From positions 1,471,001 to 1,535,000 of the forward strand of contig OZ025878.1 in assembly GCA_964019415.1 (NCBI GenBank): 64,000 nt of DNA, written 5' to 3'. Position numbers and translations under genes: made by a program. How positions within the stretch are numbered: position 1 is the stretch's first letter; each line of letters starts with the position of its first letter. This DNA is from Ianthella basta (taxonomy: Eukaryota; Porifera; Demospongiae; Verongiida; Ianthellidae). The notes under the pieces were generated by a model. The model was given only the letters and a program-made list of their open reading frames with translations. It did no database searches and was not told the origin of the DNA. Positions 40,259 to 54,500 of the stretch are shown here, one piece after another.

Positions 40259-40433
40259 TATGGGGTGCCGTTTGGGTAAAAACTCCACATGAAAACGGGA
40301 TGTATATAAATTATGTATCTGGATGTATGCACTATATATCCGGATATTTAATATGTGTACATCCACACTTGAATTTATACATCCCATTTTCATGCAGAGT
40401 TTATACCCAAACGACACGCCATAAGAACGGAAG
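40259..40433. mobile_element. intact MITE, unit B
   Basis: About 170 bases with long inverted repeats (GGGGTGCCGTTTGGGTAAAA against TTATACCCAAACGACACGCC; GGGATGTATAAA against TTTATACATCCC), flanked by TA. It marks the state before the nested insertion in A. Confidence 0.8.
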
Positions 40434-42759
40434 AAACCGCAGCAAAGCCAACAGCAGCGACGAGCCCAACAAGTTTATTACATTATGTTTGGGATCGAGG
40501 ATGTTGAAGTAACACCCCTCAAAATTTAAGTGCATAATTATATATCTGTATATGTGTGTGTTACAATTTGGGACATTCTATTGTGAATTTCATAAGTAGC
40601 TGATGTTTGCTAAATTATCAATGTAATAATGTCCAGCATCTACCTGCATATAGAAGCATTTCCTGGTACAGCAGATTATCAAGGGTTTCTTTGACACTGT
40701 GGACATTTTATCTTGGAATTCTTGCCATCTATCCAGTGTTCAAGTACACAAGAAGTCAGATAAGGCTTTGGATATTTGTTAAAATTATACCGTCAGAAAG
40801 AGGGAGATAAGCACTAGAAACGTTTGTACTGTATGTGCTAAGGACAATGCTAGTGCTGTTCTGAATAATGGTGCTTACCCTTGGAATAGGCTGATCAGAA
40901 AATCACTGTATTTGAGTGTAGAAGACAGGGATTCATTGGCAATTACGATACATTTGAATCTTTCTGTGGTTGATGATTTTTTGAATGACGCATTTTTTAA
41001 AGTGAGTATGATATACTTCTGTTCAATCTGTTATACATCTTGCCACTGAAGATTGCCACCTCTATAGCTTGTGGCCCAATTATGTGCATTCATGCCTTTT
41101 AAGGTATGAATGTGGACAATGCCATATGCTATGAAGAGATGAGCTCTGTGCTTGATCAAGAGTATGTAAAAGATAAAAATGTGCAATCATATATCCTAAC
41201 CATGGAAAGTATTGTTCAAAAATGACTCTGTAACACATCACATGTACGTGAGCACGGTAACACTATTAAGATCATACTATGCAAGCTTCACGTGTTTTCC
41301 CTGGCAACTTACCCCGTGGCAGTTGCAGCTGATGCAGAATACCATAAATCTGCTAAAAACTCATGAACTTTTTAGATTTTTCATTAGAGATCTTGCAAAA
41401 TTGGAGATGCTCTTGGTGCCATTTCTGGAAGGTTCCATGAGTAAAATGGCCACCACTGGCACTTCCCTCATCGCCGTATGGTGCAATATTCCCAGGAATC
41501 ATGTCTACAAGGAGGTTTGGAGTCCTCAGTATTACAGAGGATTTTGTATGGGTCACCAGGGAAATGAACTTCCAGGACAGGAAAGCTGTAGCTGTCACCT
41601 GCACTACTTGTAGCGACTAGCAAGTAGGCTAATCTCAATGCATTGGACATCTCCAAAGGCTACACTGCTTTGTTAGGTGTGCATACCATTGTTAGGTACC
41701 ATTCCACAAGGTGTATCATGCAGCACCCCAGAAACTGTTGACAAAAAGTAGAGGTCTACAGAAATTTTAGAGTCACCCAAGGATTTGAAATTTTAGAACG
41801 TTTCAAGGCAAGACTGTGGAAAGTTTGCGAAAGTTAACGTTAGAAAGAAAGTTAAGATTCACAGTATGTGTGCTTCAGTGTGGAAACAGTGCTGAGAGGC
41901 TGCCTTGTGTGTAAGGATGTGTACAGTATGAAGGCACTATTGGTGAAGAGCTCCTGTGTCTAACTGAGCAAGGTAACACTCAAAATGTGTTTGTGGTGGC
42001 AGTGCTGAATAATGGGAACATCGTATGCCATGTCTCGCTGAAGATTTCTGCTGCCTGTGTAAGACTGTTGCTTCAAATCGCTATTTGGCGAAACAAACAC
42101 GAAGTAGTATGGAGTCTTGACCAGCTACTTGCTTGCCCTGAATTTTGGTCTGGAAGTTTGCCTTAATTCCAAGCCTGAATGCTGTACTCCTTGATAGCGA
42201 AGCTTACTTCATACATGTGTCGATGGATAGCTGCTGTGTTGTCATGCAGTGGTGCAATCTGGACAATTTTAGCTGCTCGCTTGCAACCTTAATGTGCATT
42301 CCTATAGCAGGCATTGAGAAAGTGTCAACTTTGCGCACCTTGGTGTTCACATCCCAAATGGTAGCAGTCCTGATGGTGGTGGACAACGGGCCCTTCGGTA
42401 GTGGAAGTGCATCCACCGGCTTGAATCAGCAATGCACTGAGTCCTACGTATACATAGCTAAAGCGTTGAGTATAAGAATGGAAGAATTTTCTTGAGTTGA
42501 GGCTGGCTCGCGAAAGTGCTCACGAAAATTTCCCACTGTACAGTATCTCACTGTATGGTACTATGTACGTAAGAATATAAATGTTGTTACCATGCCCATG
42601 TGTGATTCATTACTGTATCATTGTGAAAAAATGCTGTTCCATGGGTGTAATGCGTACATGGTCACACACTCTTATCTCTTATTTTTCTCTTGTTGTAAAG
42701 CAATGCTTGCATATCATTTTGCATTCACTCATTGCATCCTTTTATGTTTGATGTCACAG

Positions 42760-44412
42760 GCTGTGGTTGCTAACCAGCACACAAAGATGTGTATTCCTGC
42801 CAACATGGGCTCACAGCCCCATTCGCAGACAGGTGAGTGTGTGCTTATGAATAGCCTATGCAGTAAAATTTATGAGGTAAAATTTATAAGGAAGACACTT
42901 TTTCATAAATAAAAGTCTTCAACTGCAGAAGTTGTGCTATGTGAAATTTAGCAGTAATGTATGTTATGCTAATACACGCTTTTACTACATACGTATCTAC
43001 ATACTGTAGTGATAAGTGCACTACCAAGTACTATCAAGAGTAGATAAGAGATGAGAGTGTGCAACCTCATATGCTCACTCGTAACATTTTTTTAAATAAT
43101 GCAGCAACACATCACACGTGGCATGGTAACGCAACTTAATATTCTGATGTAATGGATTAATACTATTAACTTGATCCACCAGTGTGTACGTACTCAGCAT
43201 CGATTGCACAGCTTTTTGGTTTGTTAATCGAGAGTTTCAACAATGTCCAGGACACCGCTGCAGCACCCGCAAGGAAGGACCAGGACAGCAAACATGGATT
43301 TGGGTCACTCGAGAGCAGCGCTGCTAACCACAGCTCTACAGCTCTCCTGAGTGATCCAAATCCAAGCTTGCTGTCCTTGTCCTTCATCACGGGTACTGCA
43401 GGTGTGTCCCGAACATTGTTGAAACTCCTGACTAACAAACTAAAGAGCTATGCAATCGATGCCAAAATGTACAGAGCGGCAGATTGAGTTAACAGTATTC
43501 ATCCATTACATCAGAATTTTAAATAGCGTTGCCATGCCCATGTGTGACGCATTGATACGTCATTTCAGAAAAATGCTGTTATACACACAGGGATATGCGG
43601 TTGCATACTCTCATCTCTTATCTACTCCTGGTAGTGTACACACAGACATTCATTGGGTTCCTTCTGTACTCTTTGCAGTTGCACCATTTTCAGTCACAGT
43701 ATTTCTGGAGAAACATGAAGATGACTTTTTCAAATATGTCAACCCGAAGCAGAGCCTGCGGAGGCTCAAACGTAAAGGTGTCATCACAGAAGATGTCAAG
43801 TCTAGCATAGAAAGGTCCAACACCGAAGATGCACTGGAGGATTTGTATGAGCACTTGAAGTTCCGTGGCAACCTGCACACACTGAAGGAGTTCTGTAAAA
43901 TGGCCATAGATGCAGAAGGCCTTCCAAACATGCAGGTCCTTGGGAGGAAGATGATGGAGGAGTTGCCAACTGAGGTGGGTATTGTCTACCGAGAGTGTCA
44001 GGTTCATAGGCAGGCTCATTAATCTTGTAACCACATACAACCTGCCCACCAGCCATTTAATTGTGATGTCATGTGCAGACAGATCATTATACATATAAAT
44101 GAAGGCGACGAAAGCTGTCTGGATACAAGACTAGGGGTTCATTGCATTTATATTAGTACAAACCCCCCTTCAGGATCTGTGGCATATAAAATTCAGTGCC
44201 TAACTGTTTTGTTGTAATCCAGGGCCAGCCTGTTTTAGTAAGGTGTTGTCACTCTGTTCCAATATGCATGTACAGTATACATGACCATGTACACTACTTT
44301 CCCTATTGTTCTGACATCATTGGATGGATGGATGTAAATCTGACAGAATACCTTGCAACATTTCTTCAATGGTGTACCCCCATTTCAAAACCCTGCATAG
44401 GGCCTGAGTGTG

Positions 44413-44500
<88 letters not shown>

Positions 44501-44692
44501 GACGTAGTCCCCAGTGATATAACTAGCAGTTCTGATATTCTAAACTCGTAAACACCTGTTCCTTGATGCTGTGGTCTATTTCATTGACCACTGTGTGTAG
44601 TGCAGGTGATGAGTTTGTGTTTTTAGGTTTGTGATCATGTGGGTAAGGTATGTCTTTACAGTATGTATGCACATGTGTGTATATATCCATGC

Positions 44693-44762
<70 letters not shown>

Positions 44763-45365
44763 ACGCAGTTGATACAGAATTGGGTTGCAAGTGTGTAGCC
44801 AAGGGGGGTTCGGGGGGTTCATACAAACCCCACTCCCTCCTGACTGTGGCTATGAATTATGTGCATTTAGGTAGCTAGAAGTCTGGCACACACGCTAGCT
44901 AGCAGACAGTGTCTCGTTTAACAGTAAACGGTTACGTACCAGACCCCACTTGTCTGTTGACAGCCATTTATTCGTGACATCATACTGGTAATACGGTGTG
45001 CATTCTTGGTACTAGAACCCCCTCTCCCAGATTCCTGGCTACACAACAGAATTGGGTTGGTATATAGAATGTGCTGCCTGTCTCATCATTAGCTACAGAC
45101 AGCCACCTGTGGGCTAGTTGACCTTTATAGAAAGGTGGCTATTTTACAGAGGTAGGCTGCAATGTATTGGTGCAATGTTAATACAGTTTGGGGCCAGGGA
45201 GGCTGGCTGTTTTGGAGAATTGGCTGCCTTAAACAGTGACCCTCCTAGACAGGTTCCCCTGTACTTCTTCATTCTGTACCAATGACTGCCATTAACGCTA
45301 GTTTACAGTTATCTGCTGTGTTTTTGCTCTTGTAGGAATGTGCGGGTGCTGGTTGTGACCCGTAA
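42760..45365 (+). CDS. small CARD-domain protein gene, unit C
   Basis: Exons 42760-42832, 43679-43974 (CARD) and 45336-45365 with TAA. The CARD exon encodes the same protein as unit A, and the intron sequence around it is almost the same as A and less like B. The first exon instead matches B (CCTGCCAAC rather than A's CCTGGCAAC). The gene is therefore mosaic. The reading frame is open through all three exons. Confidence 0.62.
43017..43640. repeat. large imperfect palindrome in the CARD-gene intron, unit C
   Basis: Same element as in units A and B. The left outer arm resembles B and the inner and right arm resembles A, so the switch point of the C mosaic falls inside this palindrome (about 43160-43210). 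Confidence 0.85.
44408..44760. repeat. two (TG)n tracts in the CARD-gene intron, unit C
   Basis: TG runs at about 44408-44496 and 44694-44760. The flanks match unit A, including the GGGGGGTTCATACAAACCCC stretch absent from B. Confidence 0.95.
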
Positions 45366-46742
45366 TCATCCCTTGATACAACAATACAACTACACCTACC
45401 TATGACTGTGCCACGTTACTGCATGGCTGTTTACAACTGAATTGTTTTATAAAGTAGAAAGACTATTGTTGCAGTAATTTAAATTGTTTTGTAACGAAAG
45501 ATTACTGTTACAGTAAATCTTAGCTGAATTGTGTGTAGTTTTATTTGTGTATGTTTTTCATGTGATGCCTTGCTTTAATTTTGTATACAGTGTATGTGTA
45601 TCTGCATGCTGTATGGATCACGATCAGTACGTTATAAGTCATACATTATATGATATTATAGTTTCATGATAAGTAGTAGTATATATGCAATTAAGCGCGC
45701 ACTTGTATGCATGTTGTGCGTTAAATTGTGTGCATATAAATTATAGCTACTGGAGAATCCCTCTATAGCTATGCTTACCATGAGAAAATGGCGGACCGTG
45801 TGGGGCCATGGTCATCTCCCTCGAACTCGAGTGTAAAGTTCCCCGGCCTTCTAATCTCTAAGTTTGCATGGTGTGCAGCGACATCGATCACACCCGGCAA
45901 GGGGTCTGATGCGACGTCGAAGGTACACGCGTACAATTAATAACGGCACCCAGGCACTGCCAAGAGACTGCATTACAGATGACTCGCCCGGAGGAGCTAG
46001 CCGAGAAGAGGCATGATCGGCAATTTCGAGTATGAGTGTGTGACGTGGTTGAAGCTGCGGCACCCTGGGGTTGTTCATTTCCTTTGGGAGTGTACTTTCA
46101 GCGCCGCTTGCCAGTACTCGTCACGGAGAAGATGCATGGACACCAGACTACTTAGATACTAGGAAGGTCGCAGCAAGGAATTCGAAGAGTTCTCCCTCCA
46201 CCTCAAGGCGACCATACTACATCAGGTGTCCCATTTACAATTAAGTACGTATATTCCATGATTTGTATCTATGTCTATGTCTAGAGTATGTTGTTACTCC
46301 TCACTACTCACTCGATCCCCTTTCACCCCTCCGTTCTCCTTCCTTCCCTCCTGCCTCCTTCCTTCTCTCCCCCCGCCCTCTCTACCCCTATTTCTTGTCC
46401 CTCCCTTCGTTTTCCCTCCAAACACAGCAAGTGTCCCCTCCCCCAACCACCTTATGTCAGTAGTGGGAGGTTCCCTTTCGCCATACAGCTGTGCCATTGT
46501 GGGCTCTGCAGGTGGGGACAACCCTGTAATAATGACATGGGCAGGCCCAGTGACTTTGTTCAATTTGTTCATGTACGTATTGATGTGCATATGTAGGAGC
46601 CAGCTTGTCTCCAACCTGTTGCTATTGACAACCGATCCGCCATCTGATTGGCCAGTGCAGGGACAGGGTACGCTCATCCAGACCAAGGCCTGTAGAGTGA
46701 AGAGGAAATTCCAAAGAGATCAGAATGCTTACACCTTGAATA

Positions 46743-46866
<124 letters not shown>

Positions 46867-47684
46867 TACCTACTACTGTGTAGTTACTTAGTGGGTATAT
46901 ATAATGTATTGTGCAGAGTGTAAGTTGGTGCAAGCTTCTTTCCACATTATTCTCTCATCCACCACCACCAGGAGCCTCTGGTCTTGTATTCATTACCTCT
47001 ACATTACCCCTTCCATTCACTGGGTGACTCAGTCCCCCTGGCCCTCCTCCCCTCCTGTTTTCTCTCCCCTTGTCCCTCCAGCTCCTCCCCTTCCTGGAGT
47101 ACTGTGTTCACTGCTGTCTTATCCACAAACTGAGGTTGCTGGGGATGAATGTTGTGTGTGGACTTAGAGTCAAGATATCACTAGGGGAGACTGTTGTCAC
47201 GGTGATAGCGGTGAAAGGGACCAGAAAGGGGAAGCTAGGGGTAGGTGCTAGTATGCTAGTAGAGAAGTGAGTATAGGAAGGGTTGAGGGGAGGCAATTAG
47301 AAAGGAGGGAGGGTGGAGTAGTGATGATGTGAAGAGGTAACTGTGATGATTGTTTGTTTGTTTGTTTGTACTCAGGAAGGGACGGCCATTTTCCTGGACG
47401 GACTGCCTGCACCTGGATAATTTATCTCCTCACAACTGGTAAGATACTGCTTGTTTGTTTGTTTGTTTGTTTGTTCATTCACTGTTCTTGTTTATCTTAT
47501 TTACATTATTATTTATTACGTGAGAAAATGTGATGTGTGGTGCTTGTTGGCATGTGCTGTGTTGGTTGGTATATGTGTGTGAGGGTGTGGGGAGGTGGGA
47601 TATGTGTGTGTGTGTGTGTGAATATAATGTGTGTGTGTATGTACTGTATATGAGAGAGAGTCACATGTAAGTCTTCATAGTTGT

Positions 47685-47817
<133 letters not shown>

Positions 47818-49858
47818 ACGTATACTAGTGTATATGAGAGAGAGTCACACGTAAGTCTTCATAGTTGAACCTGGTCCGTACACTCACACTTTATAGAGTT
47901 TCAGAGAGATACATTCAGAAGCTGGTTCCCCTGAGATTGAGGAGGCCCCTGAGGTAACGAGCTATCCCCAAAGTGGGCTGGGTCCAGGAGGTGCAACTCT
48001 ATTAAAAGTGGAAGATGAGAAGTTGAAAGATGATGATTTGTATGAGTTGTTACATGAGACATTTATACCTCAAGGTTAGCCATGGGAATTGCATAATTGA
48101 CTGCCGTTATGTATAGTGTTCACTAATATGTGCTGTGTGTGTTTAGGCTTCCAATTTAATAATTTGGCATGGGTCCCGGGATTAGTCACTCGTCCCATCA
48201 GTTCAAAGGTGGGTACTTGTTTAAAGAATCTTGTCTTCACATGTAGAACATGTCCTTTTACAGCAAGTAGCTACTATCCGCTACTAGGCTACACTCCTCA
48301 CCTTCCCTCTCCTCCCCTTGTACCCTTCCCTCCCTTTCCCTCCCTTCCCCTTCCCTAATGTAGTACATTTCAGTTATTAGAAGGGACTCTAATCAGATCA
48401 ACAAACTAATGACAGAGAAGGAGGCTCTGCGCTACATCAATGTTGAGTGCAATAAGGCATTGGAGAGTTTGGCATTCAAGTGTCGCCGGGAGCAACCATG
48501 TCATGTGACCAGTGTTGCCATGGATATTTCCTTCCCAAATGACGACGAGATACAATTACTAGTCAGTGCCATGACAACCAAAATGGCTCCCTCAAATGAA
48601 AGCCCCTTAGAACAGTCACAAGTGGAATCGTCCTTTGAGAGTCAACAGGTGAGTATGCTGGAGACTGTAAGTTGTAAGCTTACAGAACAGTTGTATTTTA
48701 ACGTGTTTGTGTATCTCATTCCTGTTTGCTGTGTAGGATCATGTGATGCTGACATCATTTGAGGTCATCCCAGATCACACCATTGCCAAGCACTTAGGAC
48801 TGATCAACTTGTTCATTATTCGAGAGACAACTGCTCTTTATGAGGTCAGCCTTCTCCTTGGACGTTCATCCATTGGTCATTCTAATATTATGTAATCTGT
48901 CAGTCAACTTCCAACTACTGACCCAGTGTCACTGCACTCACCAATATCCCTGTTTGTGTCTTCAGCTCAGTCACCCCTAGTCTCTTCTGTCTCCTAGTTG
49001 CTGTTTTGACTTCTGTCACTATTGTCACTGCTGTTCACTGTACCTTTGTCACTAACAGGACCCATGTCTGTACCCATGCCCCCATGCCGTCGATGTCACC
49101 ATGACCTATATGTCACTTTTGTCACTGGTGTCATCATGATGACCTGAATGTCATTGTTGTCACTGATGTCACTGTCACTGTTGTCACTAAATTCATCACT
49201 TGTCACTGATGTCACTAATGTCATCCTTCCCCTTCAGCAAGGAGGCACTGCCGGCTTCCTCCAGATGTTTCTCCTTGAGGCGACCAGTATGGCCACACAG
49301 ACAGTGAGGGTGTTGGGAGGGAATTCTGTCGTCAATTACAAAGTCAACGACTGTATGCTGCAGGACAGCCCACACAAGAATCAGGTGATGATGTAATTTG
49401 GTTGCCATGGTGATGGTTCTTTGGTATGGTGATGCTATTGAACTAAAATGGGTCTCAACAGTGACTGTTATGGAGAGGTTCCACAGTTCTTAGCACAGTA
49501 CTGCTATTGTGTGTGTGTGTGTGTAGTGAACCAATTGATATGACGATAGCTACATTTTACATGTATTGTATCATGTCTTAGCAGTTGTGGTATGAAGTTG
49601 TGCAAATGGTGACACTCTTGTGTTGTGTCATGTAGAGTCAATGTCTGTTGAGCCTGAGTGGGGATGTGGTCTTGGTTGAGAGGCAGTCAAGAGAGGGAGC
49701 TGCATCTGGTGGCTGGCTTGATGTTGTAGCTGACGAGGACCCTCTAGTGTCACACCAGACAGCAGCAGTGTCTCCACTGACACAACAACATTCAAAACAG
49801 TATATCCACAGAGAAACACAGTGCTGACATACTTACGTACTTTAGTGAACTGTGTGTA

Positions 49859-50590
49859 ACGGTATGTCTATTGTAATCCTGAACTGATCAAGACTATTTC
49901 CAATGATTTGTGCTGACAGGGGTACGTACATATGAAATGCTTCCTTCTCATGGCCTTGACCATTAATTATTACAGCCTGGTGGAAGTTAGCTAGAGAGAC
50001 AGGAAATCCTTGATTATACAGAAACATGTACAGGTTTCTATAATATAAAGAGAATTACGTTGGGCAGAATCTTTGTTCTTGGGCGCACGACTACGGATGG
50101 CTGCCATACTTGCCCAGCACTGCGATGCCATGCTGTAGGGTGTTTGGAAGTTTTATTTCTTACCAATATAGTCTGTGCCACGTATATAGCTACAGCTAGT
50201 GTGCCCAATGACCCCAAACATTATAATTACGTTACATTGTTTATTGCATGGCTTCGCCCTTGTAAAAATATTCTGCATGCAACTTGCACTGCATGTATAA
50301 TAGCAGCCCATTTCACCCGTTGACCCCATGCACTAGGTGGGGCTTGCTCACGCTCGCCCCAATTATGCATAATTATACATGAGTGATGTTGTAGGCTATT
50401 TCATCTGCATCATAATCGCTAGCTCTGCACCCTGGTATATATGTACAACTATGTAATTGAATTCTAAGATATATAGGCTACGGTACAGCTAAAATTAAAT
50501 GCAGTAAGATACAAAATAGCTATAGCTAGCATGCAATTGCAAGAGCTGTTGGGAATGAGAGCCACGTGCAGGAAGCCAGCAATTAATCAT
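49859..50590. other. start of the right flank
   Basis: Unrelated to units A-C. ORFs are short and have no known domain. Nothing recognised. Confidence 0.4.
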
Positions 50591-50592
50591 TA

Positions 50593-50627
<35 letters not shown>
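50591..50627. repeat. (ATT)n tract, probable LINE 3' tail
   Basis: About 11 copies of TTA/ATT on the plus strand, i.e. (TAA)n at the 3' end of the minus-strand LINE that ends near here. A (TAA)n tail is known in I-clade LINEs. Confidence 0.7.
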
Positions 50628-50780
50628 GAGTGACAAACAGCATGCATGCATACAGAGGCTGCTCAGCCAACAGAAAAGGCTTACTGGTCACTGTACAAAC
50701 AAAACAAAACACAGAAGAGAGTCTGATTATATACTGTCCGTTAGATAAAGCATGGGTTGATGATCGGTCATGAATTGGTA

Positions 50781-52771
50781 TTAACTAAATAGGATGTGAT
50801 GTCTACATGAATAAAATTGAGTAAGGAGGTATACAATGTGGTTGTCATAATTACATAAGATGTACTTAATTTTGTCTTGTAAAGTCAGATGATAAAAATT
50901 GGTAGATTTGTAATGACAGTAATTAAATAATTTTAGTCTGAGGTGTCTGAAGGCTGGGCAGATGGCTAAAAAGTGACACTGGTCCTCCACCTCTCCCCGG
51001 TCGCACAGCTGGCACACCCTCTGCCGATATGGCACCCGGGTGTATCTACCAGTCTCCACTGCCAGCGGGAGACACCCCATTCGCAGGCCAGCCATCACCC
51101 TCCTCCCCCCCACAGCTGTAATGTTAGCCACATATCTCTCTGTAGATGGAGCTTTCTTGATTTCTCTATAGAGGTGTAATCTACCCCCTGACTCAGAGTC
51201 AGGCCCATATTCCTTGATCTTAACTCTCCAAGCGTTGAGAAACAGATAGCCGAAAGACTTTTTATAGTAGTCTAAACTATGCAGATTGTCCAGTGTTGGT
51301 ACACAGTTACTTTGATGCAAGCTCTGTAGCAACTCTCTTGCTGATTGGGTCCAATTTCTATATCCCTTTTCTGTTAGATTACAAGATTCTCTGAAAATAT
51401 AGTGGTTTAATCGACTTAGTGACATTATGCTTAATCGTTTATAAAATCTGACACATGAAAGTTTAGTTGTCACAGACAGTGGCTGCCAGCCCGTATCTCC
51501 TATTAACGCAGAATAAGGAGCGTTTCTGCCTAGTCCTAGAAAACTCCTCATAAGGTTATTTTGAATTTTATCAATTTGTGAAATAGGTTTGAACCCCCAT
51601 AGGAAACTGCTATATTCAATAATTGGAACTACCAGTGTATTGTATAAGTGTGTGAAAACTTCATAGGCAAATCCTCCATTAACTCTGGCCTTGGCAATTA
51701 AGTAATTTGCAGCCCTATTAGCTGAGAGAGCTGTATTTTCAATAGCTCTGCCCCAACTAAGGTGCTCTGTAAAGATAATTCCCAAGTACTTATAGCTATC
51801 TATGTAGTCGATGGTTTTACCACGACAATGGAACTTCTTATTACTGATTTCCTTTCGAGGGTGCCTAATGTGCATAATCTTTGTCTTATTAGGATTAATG
51901 GACATATAATTATCCATGCACCACTGACCTAAAACATTAAGTAAGCTCTGCAACATTTCTGGGCTTTCTGCTACTAGAACCAGATCATCAGCATATTGTA
52001 GAGCATTTAATTTACATTCCCCAAACAAGATCCCTTGATTTGCTATCTTAATTAAATCATTAATGAAAATATTAAAAAGGGCTGGGGATAGAGTGCACCC
52101 TTGTTTTAAGCCACTGTTCATAGCAAAAGGGGGTGATGATTCATTATAGATTTTTACGGAGGAAGTTACGTTAGTGTATAAGGCCTGTAAGCTCCTAAGA
52201 AATTTGCCTGAGATCCCACAGTTCGCCATAATAGCTCTCTCAAGACAGAATCAAATGCCTTTCTGAAGTCCACAAAACAGCAATAGGTATCAAGCTTGCT
52301 TAGTTTCCTATTTTCAAGTAAGAAATAGAGTGATGAGATATGGTCCTGGCAGCCACGATGTTTCCGAAAGCCATTCTGTTCATCTTTTAAGGTCTCCCTT
52401 TCTTCTAGGTATTGGCATAATCGATTATTAAGCACTTTACAGAATGTCTTGGCAATACAGGATTGGAGAGTTATTTCTCTATAGTTATCTACATTGAGTT
52501 TGTCACCAGAGCCTTTGTAGATGGGTAGAATAGTAGTCTCTGTCCATATTTTAGGCACAGAGCCACTTATGAAGCAGCACTGGAAGAGTGCCTGAATGTA
52601 TTGTAGTGTTTCAATGTGCCTGAGTGCACTTGGGTACACCCTATCCTGCCCAGGAGCTTTGTGCTCCTCCAGAGAATCTATTGCATTATATACTTCTTCG
52701 ATTGATATCAGACTATTTAAGATATCCTCCTCTATGTTGCTATTATGATCGTCGTCTGCGTAATCATGCAT
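50781..52771 (-). pseudogene. LINE 1 reverse transcriptase, frameshifted
   Basis: Two overlapping frames (52771-52166 and 52229-50781) join by a frameshift near 52229. The first has HKAPGQDRV, VDNYREITLQSC, QNGFRKHRGCQDHI and VDFRKAFDSV. The second has GLKQGCTLSPALFNIFIND and the catalytic box QYADDLVL (residues 78-85 of that frame), and near its end a zinc-knuckle-like CQLCDRGEVEDQCHFLAIC. These are the ordered motifs of non-LTR reverse transcriptases, which copy RNA at a nicked target site. The catalytic DD is intact but the frame is broken. Confidence 0.85.
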
Positions 52772-52867
52772 ATATGTGCACTGATTGATCTAGGCCTACC
52801 TGGGTAGGATTGTGTAAGGATTTAAAGTGTTCTATCCATGTCTGCATACTTTCTTCCTTGCACGAGG

Positions 52868-54290
52868 TCAGTGTGCCATTCCTTTCTTCATCCTTTCTGG
52901 TAATTTCGGCCTAGCCCTCTTATCATTACTGATTCTAATTTTATCAAATGTTTCCCAGAACTTCTTAGTGTTTGTGACTTTTGTTAGGAGCAGCCTCTCT
53001 TGTCTCTGTTCCAGAAATTTCCTCTTCTCTTTTCGTATCTTCAGATTAAAGCATCTTTGTTTTGTTTTGTAGCATTGCCATAGATTTTTCTTATCAAGCT
53101 GATCCTGACATCGAATCCAATCTTTCTGGGCATTTTTAAGTTCTTTCCTTGCTGTGCTAAGTTCGTCATTCCACCATGGTTTTCTATTTGATCTATGGTG
53201 GGATCTGTGATTACCAAACTGCTCTACCCATAAAGTATAAAATTTGCTGTAATTGTCTTCAAGTCTATCCGTGGTTAGTTGTGCAGGTGAGCAGTTCGTG
53301 AAAGAATTTAAATCTCTGGTTAAGGAGTCAAGCACTTGCCTATTAGCATCACTATTCATCTTAAAAGCTGCACTGCCTGGCTTGCATCGGAGTGGCGGTC
53401 TGTCCTGACTAGTAGGCATGGAATGTTGTGGGGGAACCTCAACAAGCTCATGTTGCTCAAGGCGGAAATCCCAACATAACAAGGAATGATCTGGCATAGA
53501 TGAGTCCGTTGGTATAGAATATTCCTCTAGGAGGTCCAGTACAGTTCTTACTTGGAAATCTGTATATTTGTCAAAACAGTCCACTTGGACAATTGCATAG
53601 TCAACTACCGACTTTCCTAATGTAGATATTACAGTATAGTTGTCCCTGTCTGTGCAGAATCTGCCATTGAGTGTGATCAAGTCACAATCTCTTAAGGAAG
53701 TCAATCAGTTGCCTGCCGTGTGAATTAGTGGTAGTGTCTAAATTTCGTCTATCTGGCAGGTGATGGTTGTCTAGGTTGTCTTGCAAACTACCTAGTCTAG
53801 CATTGAAGTCTCCACAGATAATGATTTCTCCATTATTTTGGTATTGTAGAATTTGGTATCTTAAGAGATCAAAAAACTCATGTGATTTATCTCCTTAGTT
53901 GCTGTCTGCTGGGGGGAGGTAGCATACGCAAACATAAAACAAGAGTACTAGTTCCGGGTTGCTAATATTCGTGAATGAGACCCATAGGATAACTTCGTGT
54001 TGCTTATCTACTACATTGACGCTAAAGGAATTGAAAATGTAGTCCCTAACTAAGATCCCTACTCCTCCTGATCCTCTGACTGCTCTTTTTGAAATATTTG
54101 TTCGATTGTCACCGAACCACTGGTATCCTGTAATTTCGACTTCATCATCTTTTAGCAGAAATGTTTCACATAAGCATATCTACGTTTGTCGCTAGTATTA
54201 TATTTTCTCTAAGTTTACAGTGGTCACTTCTTGTATACCCTCTAATGTTCCATGTGCCACAACTTACTTTGCTGGGGGAAGGGGGTATGA
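52868..54290 (-). pseudogene. LINE 1 endonuclease (EEP fold), broken
   Basis: The minus strand reads CGTWNIRGYT near 54260, LCETFLLKDDEVEI near 54150 in another frame, GSGGVGILVRDYI near 54060, CGDFNARLG near 53810 and MPDHSLLCWDF near 53480. These are the ordered motifs of the endonuclease/exonuclease/phosphatase domain that nicks the target. The 52868-53704 frame (278 residues) continues into a basic, Trp-containing linker (NRKPWWNDEL) before the reverse transcriptase. Stops lie at several points. Confidence 0.7.
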
Positions 54291-54500
54291 TGGCTGGCCC
54301 ACGAGAAGCATCTTCAGAAGCTCCATCTGACGCTCCTGGCCTTGAACCAGTTGCCAAAGGTGCGCCTCAGGGAGGAATGGGGGAAGGTGCACCGGCTGCC
54401 CTTGCAGGGGAGGTGGAGGACCTTGTACAGGCATTGGCATGAACTGGGTGGGTGGGTGGGTGGGCAGGTGGAGGGTGTGGGCCTAGCAGGGATGGTAACA

